Source: Planococcus sp. MER TA 32b | GTDB taxonomy: Bacteria; Bacillota; Bacilli; Bacillales_A; Planococcaceae | Assembly (NCBI GenBank): GCA_023715185.1 | Contig: JAMCAN010000001.1 | Coordinates: 1,674,001 to 1,738,000, forward strand | Length of the DNA: 64,000 bases | Direction of reading: 5' to 3' | In this document: positions 37,748 to 47,275 of the stretch, piece by piece | How positions within the stretch are numbered: position 1 is the first letter of the stretch | How the letters are laid out: each line of letters opens with the position of its first letter | Notes under the pieces: generated by a model | Databases searched by the model: none | What the model saw: only the letters and a program-made list of their open reading frames with translations | Told to the model about the DNA's origin: nothing | Made by a program: the position numbers and the translations under genes

Positions 37748-37768
37748 GGTGAGCAGTGGCTGCTCACC
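37748..37768 (-). terminator. Leaky terminator or mRNA-stabilising hairpin between pstS and pstC
   Basis: GGTGAGCA / TGCTCACC stem followed on the minus strand by only TTTT. This would allow more PstS than permease, the usual ratio in binding-protein operons (inference). Confidence 0.6.
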
Positions 37769-37789
37769 CTGTTTCTGGACTGTCTAAGA

Positions 37790-38743
37790 TTATTTCAAAG
37801 CTTCCAAGTCGGCCAAGCCTTTTTCATATTCCTCTTCCGGCAATGCTACATACCCAACCGCTTCGGCCATTGCACCGGCGTTTTCAAGTGCGTATTCAAA
37901 GAAATCATAAGCGGCTTCGTTTTCACTTGCAGAGTCATTGCTCACGTACGTGAACAGCGGACGTGACAGTGGTGAGTATTCACCGGACTCAATGGTTTCA
38001 TTTGTCGGTTCCACACCATCGATCTTAACAACCTTCAATGTATCTTTATTCGCTACATAATATGCATATCCGAAGAACCCGATTGCATTTGGATCAGCCT
38101 GTATGCCTTGAACCAGTGTGTTGTCATCTTCGGAAAGTGTAGCTGAGCTTACCAGATCTTCATCTTCAAGGATAACTTCATTGAAGTAATCGAATGTGCC
38201 TGAATCTGTTCCTGGTGCATAGAATACAACTTCTTCATCTGGCCATTCCGGGTTGATGTCTGACCATTTTTTCACAGAACCATCTTCAACCCAAAGTTTT
38301 TTCAAGTCTTCGACTGTTAAATCTTCAACCCAGTCGTTTTCCTGACTGACCACAACTGACAATCCGTCATAAGCCAGCAGAAATTCCGTATAATCGAGTC
38401 CAGCTTCCTCAAGAGCAGCAATCTCTTCTTCTTTGATAGGTCGGGACGCGTTAGAGAAATCAGTTTCACCCTGCATAAATTTCTCGAAGCCGCCGCCTGT
38501 ACCAGAGACGCCCACCTGAACCTGAACACCAGGCTGAGCTCCGGCGTATTCTTCCACAATGCCTTCCATGATCGGTGCTACTGTAGATGATCCATCACCT
38601 GAAACTGAACCTTCAACTTCTCCGGCTGTTGCTGAGCCGTTTTCCTGCGCCTGGCTTCCTTCTTCAGTGCCGCCTCCGCATGCTGCCAGCAGCATCGTCG
38701 AGCCAAGAATTGTTGAAGCCATTTTGAATTTCCAGTTTTTCAT
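37790..38743 (-). CDS. pstS: Phosphate-binding lipoprotein PstS
   Basis: This 317-residue lipoprotein has signal peptide [20 protein letters not shown] and lipobox LLAAC (Cys22), followed by an acidic linker. Phosphate-site motifs are [23 protein letters not shown] and [12 protein letters not shown]. It captures phosphate outside the membrane for PstCAB. It starts the pst operon behind a PhoP box. Confidence 0.96.
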   Translation of the reverse strand: MKNWKFKMASTILGSTMLLAACGGGTEEGSQAQENGSATAGEVEGSVSGDGSSTVAPIMEGIVEEYAGAQPGVQVQVGVSGTGGGFEKFMQGETDFSNASRPIKEEEIAALEEAGLDYTEFLLAYDGLSVVVSQENDWVEDLTVEDLKKLWVEDGSVKKWSDINPEWPDEEVVFYAPGTDSGTFDYFNEVILEDEDLVSSATLSEDDNTLVQGIQADPNAIGFFGYAYYVANKDTLKVVKIDGVEPTNETIESGEYSPLSRPLFTYVSNDSASENEAAYDFFEYALENAGAMAEAVGYVALPEEEYEKGLADLEALK

Positions 38744-38783
38744 CAGTTACGCCCCCAAATAGTTTGTTTTGTTTACAGTCTTA

Positions 38784-38837
38784 ACTATAAAGAACCATTG
38801 TTGAGGACATATAAAGCCATTGTTAAGAAATTGTAAA
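38784..38837 (-). promoter_or_regulatory. PhoP box and -10 element of the pst operon
   Basis: Four hexamers of the PhoP consensus on the minus strand, TTTACA (38832-38837), TTAACA (38821-38826), TTTATA (38810-38815) and TCAACA (38799-38804), repeat every 11 bp exactly. A TATAGT -10 follows at 38784-38789. This is the arrangement of phosphate-starvation promoters in Bacillus. Confidence 0.88.
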
Positions 38838-38861
38838 TGTGAAAATTAGAATTGCAGACGC

Positions 38862-38899
38862 AAAAAAGCCCGCTCTGCTTATTGGGCAGAACGGGCTTT
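38862..38899 (-). terminator. Terminator of pbpA
   Basis: AAAGCCCGTTCTGC / GCAGAGCGGGCTTT hairpin with one mismatch, followed by TTTT on the minus strand. Confidence 0.88.
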
Positions 38900-38904
38900 C
38901 AGTC

Positions 38905-41112
38905 TTATTCATTTTCAGCATCTATCGGATCTTCTTCGCCTTCTTCAATTACTTCATTGGAGTAAGGAGGTTTAATGATTGACGGAGACTCTTCCGATTT
39001 GGTTTCGCGGAGTTCGAAGTATTTATCGAGTGCTTCACGAACTATCAAATTGCTGGTCGGCGGGACTATACTTGTGTTTGTTGTAATGTAAGGGATCATC
39101 ACCGCGTATGCAACTTCCGGGTTTTCATATGGAGCAAAACCTACATGTGTTGTTGTAATGGAATCTTTCGTATAATAAGGGCTCGTTTTATCATCATAGA
39201 ATTGAACCTCTGCAGTACCGGTCTTTCCGGCTGCCGTATAGTCTGTGTCCTTGAAATACGATCTGGCTGAACCTTCGTTTCCGACATAGACGTTTCGCAT
39301 GCCCTTTTTCAGATGATCGATTTCCACCTGCGGGTTACTGATTCGATTCAGGATTTTCGGCTCGACCACGGTTTCCACTGGACCCAGGTTCTTCCCGTCA
39401 GTCGAAGCGCCGCGAATCTCTTTAACAAGATGAGGCTCCATACGATATCCATCATTTGCAATTGTTGAAATATATTGCGCCAATTGCATCGGAGTATAGG
39501 TATCATACTGGCCGATAGCAAAATCAAGTATTTTACTTCCATCACTTGAACCGCCGTTATAACCTGAACCTTCATATGGAAGGTCAATGCCTGTTTTGAC
39601 GCCAAGTCCAAATTGTGCGAATGAATTTCTCATAGTATCGAAAGAACTGGCCGATATATCTATCGGCTCTTGATAGGCATAAGTCTCATTCGCTATTGCC
39701 AAAGCTATTTTAAACATATAAACGTTGGATGAACGTTCGATTGCTTTAAGATCTGACATCGGTATTCTATTAAACAATGTTTTATTGAAAATGGATCTTT
39801 TAAGTGGCGTGTCCTTAAACTGTAAAGGTTCATCAACCAAATATCCGTTCATTTCCACTGCGTCTTGGGCATAACCAGTCAAAAGAGTCGCCCCTTTTAC
39901 AGAAGACCCGGACGCATAAGCGGCGGTAACTGCAGCGTACGAATGATCCTGAATGACCATTTTCCCGTTTTCATCCCGGTCGATCCGCTTGCCGACCATT
40001 GAAAGGATTTCACCCGTGCGGGGATCCATCATGACAAGATAGGCATCCTTCACTAATTGTGAGTTGGGACCCGCTTTTAATTGGCGTAAATGCTTTTCTA
40101 CAACATCTTCTACAGATTTTTGCAATTCGCTGTCAATCGTCAGCATCAGGTCCTTGCCAGGTTTCCCTTCATCTGCAGGGATCGTATCAATTACGCGGCC
40201 TCTGCCATCAGTGATATTTTTTACCACAGATTTTTGCCCCTGCAACACATGCTCATATTCTTGTTCTAAAAAACTTGTTCCGACACGGTCATTGCGAGAG
40301 TAATCGCGTGCCAGATAATATTCAAGGCTGCTCGAAGGAATTCCCTGTTCCGGTGTAGTGGTGCTGCCGAGAATCGTCAGGTCACTTGTTTTTACCCGTT
40401 TCCAGTCAGTAATGGTGTTGACGCCTTTAAGTTTCGGATCAGTCAATCTTTCTGATACACGAGCGAATTCTTCCGGTGTCACGTCTTCGTTTTTGATAAT
40501 TTGCGGAGACAGAGCATAACCGGATGTCATCTCACGGAAAATCGCCAAAGTTTCGATATCTTCAGCAGTCAGACTCCCAAGCTCTTCTTCCGTAATTTTC
40601 TCACGTATCAGCGCATCCAATTTGCGCTGCTTTTCTTTTTCAGTGATTTCTTCATTCTGGATGGCTTGGCGTTCCTCATCTGTCACTTTCGCTGTCGCTT
40701 CCTCAGTGTTAAGCATTATATAAAAATCCTGTTTATCCCGTTCGGTGACTCGTTTATCGTCTTTATCAATCAATTTCGCCAGTTCTCTTGCAGTGTCCAG
40801 CATTTCTGAGCGCTTAGTGGTCTGCATAGCCGTATATGTAATGGCACTGACCGGATCGTTGTCAACAAGAACACGGCCTTCACTGTCGAAGATGCGGCCC
40901 CTCGGCACACTGGTATTGACAGGCACTTCTTCTGTTCTCGCTAGCGCACGAGCGTAATCTTCACCTTTGACGATCTGCAGATATCCGAGTCTCAGGATCA
41001 GCATGGAGAAAAGAAGGAAGATGGAGAAAAAAAGGACATTCATGCGAAAGACGGTATGGGATTTCAGCTTCGACTTCGCCTGGCTTACTCTCCTTTTTGT
41101 GGGTTGGCTCAT
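38905..41112 (-). CDS. pbpA: Class B penicillin-binding protein 2 (PbpA)
   Basis: This 735-residue elongation-type transpeptidase has one N-terminal membrane anchor (NVLFFSIFLLFSMLILRLGY, about 25-45), a pedestal domain (60-330) with VPRGRIFDSEGRVLVDNDPV, and a transpeptidase domain. Catalytic motifs are SxxK in YASGSSVKGATLL, SxN in IERSSNVYM and KTG in AAGKTGTAEVQ. The tail is acidic. It cross-links peptidoglycan for rod or cell wall growth. It lies downstream of sodA, as in B. subtilis, separated by a terminator. Confidence 0.95.
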   Translation of the reverse strand: MSQPTKRRVSQAKSKLKSHTVFRMNVLFFSIFLLFSMLILRLGYLQIVKGEDYARALARTEEVPVNTSVPRGRIFDSEGRVLVDNDPVSAITYTAMQTTKRSEMLDTARELAKLIDKDDKRVTERDKQDFYIMLNTEEATAKVTDEERQAIQNEEITEKEKQRKLDALIREKITEEELGSLTAEDIETLAIFREMTSGYALSPQIIKNEDVTPEEFARVSERLTDPKLKGVNTITDWKRVKTSDLTILGSTTTPEQGIPSSSLEYYLARDYSRNDRVGTSFLEQEYEHVLQGQKSVVKNITDGRGRVIDTIPADEGKPGKDLMLTIDSELQKSVEDVVEKHLRQLKAGPNSQLVKDAYLVMMDPRTGEILSMVGKRIDRDENGKMVIQDHSYAAVTAAYASGSSVKGATLLTGYAQDAVEMNGYLVDEPLQFKDTPLKRSIFNKTLFNRIPMSDLKAIERSSNVYMFKIALAIANETYAYQEPIDISASSFDTMRNSFAQFGLGVKTGIDLPYEGSGYNGGSSDGSKILDFAIGQYDTYTPMQLAQYISTIANDGYRMEPHLVKEIRGASTDGKNLGPVETVVEPKILNRISNPQVEIDHLKKGMRNVYVGNEGSARSYFKDTDYTAAGKTGTAEVQFYDDKTSPYYTKDSITTTHVGFAPYENPEVAYAVMIPYITTNTSIVPPTSNLIVREALDKYFELRETKSEESPSIIKPPYSNEVIEEGEEDPIDAENE

Positions 41113-41168
41113 TTAGTAAAGGTCTCCTTTCGGTGAAATATCCAAAAGCTAGTATATCATCGAACAGC

Positions 41169-41205
41169 AAAAAACACACACTTTTTCAGACGAAAAAGTG
41201 TGTGT
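41169..41205 (-). terminator. Terminator of sodA
   Basis: ACACACACTTTTT / AAAAAGTGTGTGT perfect stem followed by TTTTTT on the minus strand. Confidence 0.92.
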
Positions 41206-41226
41206 CAGGTTGCATTTTATCGTTTA

Positions 41227-41835
41227 TTATTTTGCAGCTTCGTAGCGTTTTGAAACTTCGTCCCAGTTTACTACGTTCCAGAAAGCAGCCAAATAGTCAG
41301 GGCGTTTGTTCTGGTATTTCAAGTAGTAAGCATGCTCCCAAACGTCAACTCCAAGAATCGGCGTTTTGCCTTCCATCAATGGAGAATCCTGGTTGGCAGT
41401 TGAAGTTACTTCCAATTCGCCGTTGGATACTGTAAGCCAAGCCCATCCTGAACCAAAGCGAGTTTTGCCGGCATTTTCAAATTTAGTTTTAAATTCGTCA
41501 AAGCTGCCGAACTTGCTGTCGATTGCTTCCGCAAGTGCACCTGATGGAGCGCCAGTGCCGTTTGGAGTCAATAATTGCCAGAATAATGAGTGGTTTGCAT
41601 GTCCTCCGCCGTTATTGCGTACAGCTGTACGGATATCTTCAGGAACAGCGTTCAAATCAGAAATCAATTCTTCAACTGATTTAGAAGAAAGATCGTCGTG
41701 GCCTTCCAGGGCAGCATTTACATTAGTTACATAAGTATTATGGTGTTTCGTGTGGTGGATATTCATCGTCTCTTTGTCGATGTGTGGTTCCAGTGCGTCA
41801 TACGCGTAAGGTAGTTCCGGTAATTCATAAGCCAT
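41227..41835 (-). CDS. sodA: Superoxide dismutase, Mn/Fe type
   Basis: This 202-residue enzyme dismutates superoxide. Metal ligands are His in [13 protein letters not shown], His in [12 protein letters not shown], and Asp and His in [20 protein letters not shown]. The sequence pattern is that of manganese enzymes. The ATG at 41835 has a good ribosome site and begins [20 protein letters not shown]; a longer in-frame start adds atypical residues. Confidence 0.97.
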   Translation of the reverse strand: MAYELPELPYAYDALEPHIDKETMNIHHTKHHNTYVTNVNAALEGHDDLSSKSVEELISDLNAVPEDIRTAVRNNGGGHANHSLFWQLLTPNGTGAPSGALAEAIDSKFGSFDEFKTKFENAGKTRFGSGWAWLTVSNGELEVTSTANQDSPLMEGKTPILGVDVWEHAYYLKYQNKRPDYLAAFWNVVNWDEVSKRYEAAK

Positions 41836-41945
41836 GATTAAATTCCTCCTTGAGTCTATTGTTCTACTTTCATAGCGTATCAAAGTTTATAAGTTGATAC
41901 AATTAAAATGCATGAACATCCAGATTAATCAGACCTTCGACTGAG

Positions 41946-42434
41946 TCAAACCACGATGAAGAACAAAATCACCATAACCAATTGGATGATGCCCTTTGTA
42001 AATACCGAGGTAATAAAACCGACGACGGAACCGATGCCGGATCTGAAAGCCTGTTTGAAGTTTGACCGATTAAAAATCAGTTCAGCGCCAATTGCTCCCA
42101 CAAACGGGCCGATGATGATCCCGATAATCGGGATGACGAACGGACCGATGATGAGTCCAAGCATACTCCCCCAGAATCCCGCCCTTGAACCGCCAAATCG
42201 TTTGACGGTATAGGCGTTTGATAAGGCGTCCGCGCTGAAAAGCAGGCCGACGAACAATAATTGGATCAGCCAGAACCACCAAGGCAGGTCCGCAAACTCG
42301 AAAAACAGGCCGTACATGATAAACCCTCCGAAGATAAACAGCACTGCTGGTATGACGGGATACACCAAACCGATAAATCCGATTACAAAAAACAGTAAAA
42401 TAACAATCCAGCCGATCACTTCCAATGCTTCCAT
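41946..42434 (-). CDS. DUF456 membrane protein (YqgC type)
   Basis: This 162-residue protein has about five hydrophobic segments and Gly-rich FWGSMLGLIIGPFVIPIIGI, followed by IIGPFVGAIGAEL, typical of DUF456. It matches B. subtilis YqgC near sodA. Function unknown. A terminator is not evident before sodA, 110 bp on. Confidence 0.9.
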   Translation of the reverse strand: MEALEVIGWIVILLFFVIGFIGLVYPVIPAVLFIFGGFIMYGLFFEFADLPWWFWLIQLLFVGLLFSADALSNAYTVKRFGGSRAGFWGSMLGLIIGPFVIPIIGIIIGPFVGAIGAELIFNRSNFKQAFRSGIGSVVGFITSVFTKGIIQLVMVILFFIVV

Positions 42435-42453
42435 AGCCGTTCCTCCCCTTTGA

Positions 42454-42573
42454 GAAAAGCGACAGCGCCCGTTTAGCTCTGAAAGGCATAAGACGATCTG
42501 GTGGAGCGGCGGTTCTTGCCGCAGAGCCAGAACGGCTTATGACCCTAAGAGTTGGGCCGCTGGAGTCTGGACA
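42454..42573 (+). repeat. Palindromic repeat family 1, single unit
   Basis: Full unit: GAAAAGCGACAGCGCCCG, AGCTCTGAAAGGCATAAG, variable centre containing GAGCGGCGGTTCTTGCCGC, then CTTATGACCCTAAGAGTT and GGAGTCTGGACA. It lies just upstream of the DUF456 gene. Confidence 0.85.
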
Positions 42574-42606
42574 GATATCCGCTCCTTTTTTAGCTTTCTC
42601 AAACTT

Positions 42607-42695
42607 AATGAAGTACTTCATTCAAATAAATTAAAATCTCCCTTCCATCGTGCCTTACATTATTTAAAATGTAAAGAAAGATGAAAGGGAGATTA
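42607..42695. repeat. Palindrome and long imperfect hairpin downstream of the Na/Pi cotransporter gene
   Basis: AATGAAGTACTTCATT (42607-42622) is a perfect palindrome. It is followed by a long stem-loop with AATCTCCCTT (42635-42644) pairing with AAGGGAGATT (42685-42694) and an inner CTTACATT/AATGTAAAG. The outer hairpin may end transcription, though no clear T run follows. Confidence 0.6.
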
Positions 42696-42738
42696 TTTAT
42701 ATCAGGAAAATGTTCTGAAGAATGTGTTTTCGCTTTTC

Positions 42739-44379
42739 TTAAGCGCGGTTGCCGAGAATCGCTTCCGCAATATTCACTGAGTGGTCACCGATTCGCTCAA
42801 GGTTGCTGACAATATCAACGAACACGATGCCAGCCTGCGCAGAACATGCTCCTTCATTTAAGCGAAGAATATGTTTCTTACGGAATTTGCGTTCCATCTT
42901 ATCGATGAGGTCTTCCTGTTCAGCAACTTCACGGGCAAGCTCATGGCTTGTCGTATCAAGTGCATCCAAAGCCTTTTGCACTGTCGCGATAGTCAATGTA
43001 AACATTTCTTTCAAATCTTCCATTGCGTCTTCAGTAAGATTTACCCGGTTATTAACCTGATAATCGATCAATTCAATGATGTTTTCGAAATGGTCACCGA
43101 TCCGTTCGATATCACGGACAGTTTCCATCATCATCGTATGGCGCGTTGAATCCGCCGCTGAAATTGATTCCGCTGAAATCAATACAAGGTAATCAGTGAT
43201 TTTGCTGTCAAGATTGTTTATTGCGTCTTCCAGCTGGTAGCCGGTTTCCGCATTTTTCGAACTCTTCGTTTTAAGATATTCATAAGTTTCCTGCAGACCC
43301 TGCACCGAATATTGGCCCATGCGTAAAATTTCCTCTTTTGCCTGTCCAAGAGCGATTGAAGGCGACTGCTCGATGAAATGAATGTCAAGATGCTTCGGTT
43401 TGAATTCGATTGTCACTTCTTCGCCCGGTATCAATCTTGTCACCAGGTAAGCCCATAGCCCGATTAACGGGAATTGGATGATTGTATTTGCAATGTTGAA
43501 TGTTCCGTGGGCAAATGCGATCTCCATTTTCGGCTCCAATCCCAATGTGCCGCCAAGCCAAGCCACATAAGCCGTGAATGGCACAAGCAAGATCAGGAAG
43601 ATGACAGACCCTATAACGTTGAACAGGACATGGACGGCTGCTGTACGGCGGGCTGCGACTGACGTGCCCAGTGCAGCCAGAACCGCTGTAATGGTTGTAC
43701 CGATGTTATCGCCAAAAAGCACAGGAAGGGCAGCTTTCAAATCCACAAGCCCTTCAGCGTAAAGTCCTTGCAGAATTGCAATAGTACCACTGGAACTTTG
43801 TACAATTAATGTAAAGATGGTTCCCACTGCTACACCTAAAATTGGCATTTCACTCAAATTGACCGTCATTTCGATGAAAGCCGGCAATTCACGCAACGGC
43901 TTCATCGCCCCGCTCATCGTTTCCATCCCGAAGAACAAGCCACCGAAACCAAAAATAACCTGACCGATATTTTGTACTTGATTCTTTTTAAAGAAGAATA
44001 TCAGGAAAGCACCGACTGCCATAATCGGCAAAGCGTATGCCCCTACATCAAGACCGATGATGAAAGCCGTCACCGTCGTACCGATATTCGCTCCCATGAT
44101 GACACCGATTGCCTGGCGCAGGGTCATGAACCCGGCACTTACAAGTCCGACGACGATAACTGTCGTACCTGAACTGGACTGGATTAGAATAGTTACGACA
44201 ATACCAACCAAGACTCCCATAAACGGATTGGTTGTAAAACGATCCAATATATCCCGGAGTTTATCCCCTGCTGCTTTTTGCAAAGCGTCCCCCATATATT
44301 TAATGGAGAAAAGGAATACACCAAGTCCGCCAAAGAAGGCGAATAGTATTTCTTGCCAGTTCATTTCCACGATTAACAA
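42739..44379 (-). CDS. Na/Pi cotransporter family protein with C-terminal PhoU-like domain
   Basis: This ~540-residue protein has two NptA-type membrane repeats with the QSSS motifs ILIQSSSGTTVIVVGL and LIVQSSSGTIAILQGL, about eight to ten helices over 1-320, then a cytoplasmic PhoU-like helical domain (about 340-545) with MMMETVRDIERIGDHFENI and SNLERIGDHSVNIAEA. It probably moves phosphate with sodium. The start is uncertain: TTG 44379, GTG 44370 or ATG 44364 lie behind AGGAG. Monocistronic; no PhoP box was seen. Confidence 0.9.
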   Translation of the reverse strand: MLIVEMNWQEILFAFFGGLGVFLFSIKYMGDALQKAAGDKLRDILDRFTTNPFMGVLVGIVVTILIQSSSGTTVIVVGLVSAGFMTLRQAIGVIMGANIGTTVTAFIIGLDVGAYALPIMAVGAFLIFFFKKNQVQNIGQVIFGFGGLFFGMETMSGAMKPLRELPAFIEMTVNLSEMPILGVAVGTIFTLIVQSSSGTIAILQGLYAEGLVDLKAALPVLFGDNIGTTITAVLAALGTSVAARRTAAVHVLFNVIGSVIFLILLVPFTAYVAWLGGTLGLEPKMEIAFAHGTFNIANTIIQFPLIGLWAYLVTRLIPGEEVTIEFKPKHLDIHFIEQSPSIALGQAKEEILRMGQYSVQGLQETYEYLKTKSSKNAETGYQLEDAINNLDSKITDYLVLISAESISAADSTRHTMMMETVRDIERIGDHFENIIELIDYQVNNRVNLTEDAMEDLKEMFTLTIATVQKALDALDTTSHELAREVAEQEDLIDKMERKFRKKHILRLNEGACSAQAGIVFVDIVSNLERIGDHSVNIAEAILGNRA

Positions 44380-44537
44380 TCACTCCTAGATTAGCGTATT
44401 GACACCTTGTCTATTATGAATAGTTCTATAGCGAATTGTAAATACCTTTAATTAAAATTTACATTCCCGTAACAAAGCGCAAATTTTTCTATTTAATATC
44501 ATGGTAGGATAGGAATATAGATGAAAGGAAGATGAGA

Positions 44538-45047
44538 TTGAACATTTACCAATTGTTTAAGGCCAGTTTAATGGAACCTAAAAAGCAGGCAGCCGTCAGG
44601 ATATTATCGATAGGCAAAATGATGCGCTTTGTATTCCTGTTTATCCTGCTGCTGACAATCGCTGCTTTTATCGAATTTGTCATAGGGTTGAACAGCGTTT
44701 CCGGCGACCTGGAAGGTTTACTCGTTTATATAGAAGAAATCGAGTGGCTGCTCTATCCTTTGGCGTTTATTTTGCTTTTCGTCTCCACTACTCTTTACCA
44801 CTTCATAAAGATCAGTTTATTCGCGTGGGTCGGAATGGCGATTCTAAATGCCCGTAAGCGCCGCGGAGAATATCGGCATCTGTGGCGGACCGCCGCTCTC
44901 GGCGTCACATTTCCGACAATTTTATCATTCACTGCCGGCTTTTTTACAGAAAGCGAATGGGTCCCGCTTCTGATATCGCTGCTCACTTTAGTTTACCTTT
45001 ATCTGGCAATCAAGTATTATCCGAAAAAGCCGCCGCAGCGCAAGTAG
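44538..45047 (+). CDS. DUF1189 membrane protein (YqgB type)
   Basis: This 169-residue protein has four hydrophobic segments (FVFLFILLLTIAAFIEFVIG, WLLYPLAFILLFVSTTLYHF, FPTILSFTAGFF, VPLLISLLTLVYLYLAI). It fits the DUF1189 family. The start is a TTG at 44538, 7 bp after AAGGAAG, giving the usual MNIYQLFKASL; an ATG at 44532 is too close to that site. Function unknown. Confidence 0.85.
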   Translation: MNIYQLFKASLMEPKKQAAVRILSIGKMMRFVFLFILLLTIAAFIEFVIGLNSVSGDLEGLLVYIEEIEWLLYPLAFILLFVSTTLYHFIKISLFAWVGMAILNARKRRGEYRHLWRTAALGVTFPTILSFTAGFFTESEWVPLLISLLTLVYLYLAIKYYPKKPPQRK

Positions 45048-45064
45048 GCCATAAAAGCTCTTTC

Positions 45065-45094
45065 TTGTATTTTACAAGCCGTGACTGCTAAAAT
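45065..45094 (+). promoter_or_regulatory. Promoter of ispG with extended -10
   Basis: TTGTAT, 18-bp spacer ending in TGC, TAAAAT. Predicted start near 45101, giving a leader of about 104 nucleotides. Confidence 0.6.
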
Positions 45095-45101
45095 AGCAAT
45101 A

Positions 45102-45187
45102 GGCATCCCTAGTACCGGAGAGGAAATCATTTCCTCCATTAATCCGGCAGAAGAAAACCGGGATCGGCGAAACAGCCGGAATATCCC
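45102..45187 (+). promoter_or_regulatory. Structured 5' leader of ispG with alternative pairings
   Basis: The leader contains CCGGA/TCCGG (45115-45119, 45143-45147) enclosing GAGGAAA/TTTCCTC, and a CGGC/GCCG hairpin (45165-45178). GGGAT at 45160-45164 can pair with ATCCC at 45105-45109 or with ATCCC at 45183-45187, not both. The second pairing ends one base before the AAAAGGAGAG ribosome site. I do not recognise a known riboswitch class. Confidence 0.5.
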
Positions 45188-45204
45188 AAAAGGAGAGATA
45201 ATTG

Positions 45205-46326
45205 ATGAGTGAAATCATTCACCGTTCAAAAACACGCCCCGTTAAAGTTGGAGACATCACAATCGGCGGCAGCAATGAACTTTTCATTCAAAGTATGGCT
45301 ACAACAAAAACACATGACGTGGAAGCGACAGTCGCTGAAATTCTGCGCCTCGAGGAAGCAGGCTGCCAGGTTGTCCGCGTAGCATGTCCGGATGAACGCG
45401 CAGCGTACGCTATCGGCGAGATCAAAAAGCGCATTAACATCCCTCTAGTTGTCGATATCCACTTTGACTATAAATTAGCGCTGATCGCAATCGAGCAAGG
45501 CGCTGATAAAATCCGCATCAACCCAGGCAATATCGGCCGACGCGAAAAAGTCGAAGCTGTCGTTAACGCGGCAAAAGCAAAAGGCATCCCGATCCGCATC
45601 GGCGTCAACGCCGGTTCACTCGAGAGAAAAATTCTTGAGAAATACGGCTACCCTACTGCAGATGGAATGGTTGAAAGTGCCCTTCATCATATTAAAATTC
45701 TTGAAGACCTTGATTTCCATGACATCATCGTGTCACTTAAAGCATCAGATGTGAGCCTTGCCATCGAAGCGTATGAAAAAGCTTCCCAGGCATTCGATTA
45801 TCCGCTCCACCTTGGGATCACCGAATCCGGCACGCTATTCTCCGGTACCGTTAAGTCGGCTGCCGGCCTTGGCGCATTGCTTGCAAAAGGCATTGGCAAC
45901 ACGCTTCGCGTTTCATTGAGCGCCGATCCTGTCGAAGAAGTAAAAGTGGCACGTGAAATGCTGAAAGTGTTCGGCCTTTCATCAAATGCCGCCACTTTGA
46001 TTTCCTGCCCGACATGCGGACGCATTGAAATCGACTTGATTTCGATCGCCAATGAAGTCGAAGAATATATTTCCCATATTAAAGCACCGCTTAAAGTGGC
46101 AGTTCTTGGCTGCGCTGTAAACGGACCGGGAGAAGCGCGTGAAGCGGATATCGGAATTGCAGGTGCCCGCGGTGAAGGATTGCTGTTCATGCACGGCAAG
46201 ACTGTCCGCAAAGTGCCGGAAGAAACAATGGTGGAAGAACTGAAAATTGAGATCGACAAGCTTGCAAAAGAATATTTCGAAAAACAAGCCGCAGAGAAAG
46301 CGGAAGCGGAAAAACAACAAGTCTAA
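45205..46326 (+). CDS. ispG: 4-hydroxy-3-methylbut-2-en-1-yl diphosphate synthase IspG
   Basis: This 373-residue 4Fe-4S enzyme reduces MEcPP to HMBPP in the MEP pathway. N-terminus [20 protein letters not shown] is the TIM-barrel start, and the cluster Cys residues are in [14 protein letters not shown] and [20 protein letters not shown]. The C-terminus is Lys/Ala/Glu-rich. The ATG at 45205 follows AAAAGGAGAG. It works with dxs, ispH and ispA in this window. Confidence 0.97.
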   Translation: MSEIIHRSKTRPVKVGDITIGGSNELFIQSMATTKTHDVEATVAEILRLEEAGCQVVRVACPDERAAYAIGEIKKRINIPLVVDIHFDYKLALIAIEQGADKIRINPGNIGRREKVEAVVNAAKAKGIPIRIGVNAGSLERKILEKYGYPTADGMVESALHHIKILEDLDFHDIIVSLKASDVSLAIEAYEKASQAFDYPLHLGITESGTLFSGTVKSAAGLGALLAKGIGNTLRVSLSADPVEEVKVAREMLKVFGLSSNAATLISCPTCGRIEIDLISIANEVEEYISHIKAPLKVAVLGCAVNGPGEAREADIGIAGARGEGLLFMHGKTVRKVPEETMVEELKIEIDKLAKEYFEKQAAEKAEAEKQQV

Positions 46327-46338
46327 GGTAGTGATGCT

Positions 46339-46935
46339 ATGAGATACCGTTTCGGAATAGATATTGATGGCACAGTGACTTCACCGACGTCGCTGATCCC
46401 TCATATAAATAAGCAATTCAACAGTGAGTTGACCCTGGATGACATTAAAGAGTATGATCTTACATCCGCCCTTCCCCATTTGGAGCCTGGAGAATTCTAC
46501 TCCTGGTTCCGGGAAGCGGAGTCAGCCATATACGCTTCATCCCCGGTATCGGAAAACGCTAAGAATATTCTGAACCAGTGGAAAGAGCAATATGAATTAT
46601 TCTATATATCCGCTCGCGGCGAGAATGTAATGGATATTACGTTCGAATGGTTCAAAAAACATGCTATCGCTTACGATCACATTGAATTGATCGGCACCCA
46701 CAAAAAGATTGCCGCAGCGAAACGCCATAATGTCGACCTCTTTTTCGAGGACAAACATGACAATGCTGTAGAAATCAGTGAAGAGCTCGATATTCCTGTT
46801 ATCCTGTTCAACACCCCTTACAATCAGGATCCGATTCCCGACAAGGTTATACGCGTTTATAACTGGCTCGAAGCGGAACAATGGGTGGATAACGAGTTTG
46901 GAATCAAAAGCGCTTTAACAATTCAAAATAAATAG
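46339..46935 (+). CDS. HAD-family putative nucleotidase (YqfW type)
   Basis: This 198-residue protein resembles the 5'(3')-deoxyribonucleotidase branch of the HAD superfamily. Motif I is RYRFGIDIDGTVTSPTSLIP (nucleophile Asp and general acid Asp), motif II is in FYISARG, and motif IV in VDLFFEDKHDNAVEISEEL. It lies 12 bp after ispG and is probably cotranscribed. It matches B. subtilis yqfW by position. The physiological substrate is unknown. Confidence 0.88.
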   Translation: MRYRFGIDIDGTVTSPTSLIPHINKQFNSELTLDDIKEYDLTSALPHLEPGEFYSWFREAESAIYASSPVSENAKNILNQWKEQYELFYISARGENVMDITFEWFKKHAIAYDHIELIGTHKKIAAAKRHNVDLFFEDKHDNAVEISEELDIPVILFNTPYNQDPIPDKVIRVYNWLEAEQWVDNEFGIKSALTIQNK

Positions 46936-46936
46936 G

Positions 46937-46973
46937 AAAAGCCGATTGCTTCTCTGAGCAATCGGCTTTTTTA
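46937..46973 (+). terminator. Terminator of ispG-yqfW
   Basis: AAAAGCCGATTGCT / AGCAATCGGCTTTT perfect stem with a T run. Confidence 0.92.
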
Positions 46974-47022
46974 TTTGGGTATTGGCAGCATTAAAATGAT
47001 TTGTATGAAAACACGGGGCACT

Positions 47023-47275
47023 GTCGCTTTTCGGTGTCCAGACTCCAACGGCCCAGCTCTTCGGGTCATAAGCCGGTCCAGCTATGCTGCCAAGGCCGCT
47101 CCGCTATTCCGTCTTATGCCTTTCAGAGCTTAACGGGCGTTGTCGCTTTTCGGTGTCCAGACTCCAGCTGCCCAGCCCTTCGAGTCGCTTCGGCCTTGCC
47201 AGCAATGGCAAAGAACGCCATTACTTTCAAGACCTCCAGCGCTTGTCAGGGCTTAACGGGCGCTTACGCTTTTCT
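47023..47275 (-). repeat. Palindromic repeat family 1, two tandem units
   Basis: Two reverse-orientation units (about 47033-47150 and 47154-47273), each beginning TGTCCAGACTCC and ending TTAACGGGCG...CGCTTTTC. The second is more degenerate in its stem. They fill the gap between the convergent yqfW and zur genes and stop at the zur stop codon. Confidence 0.85.
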
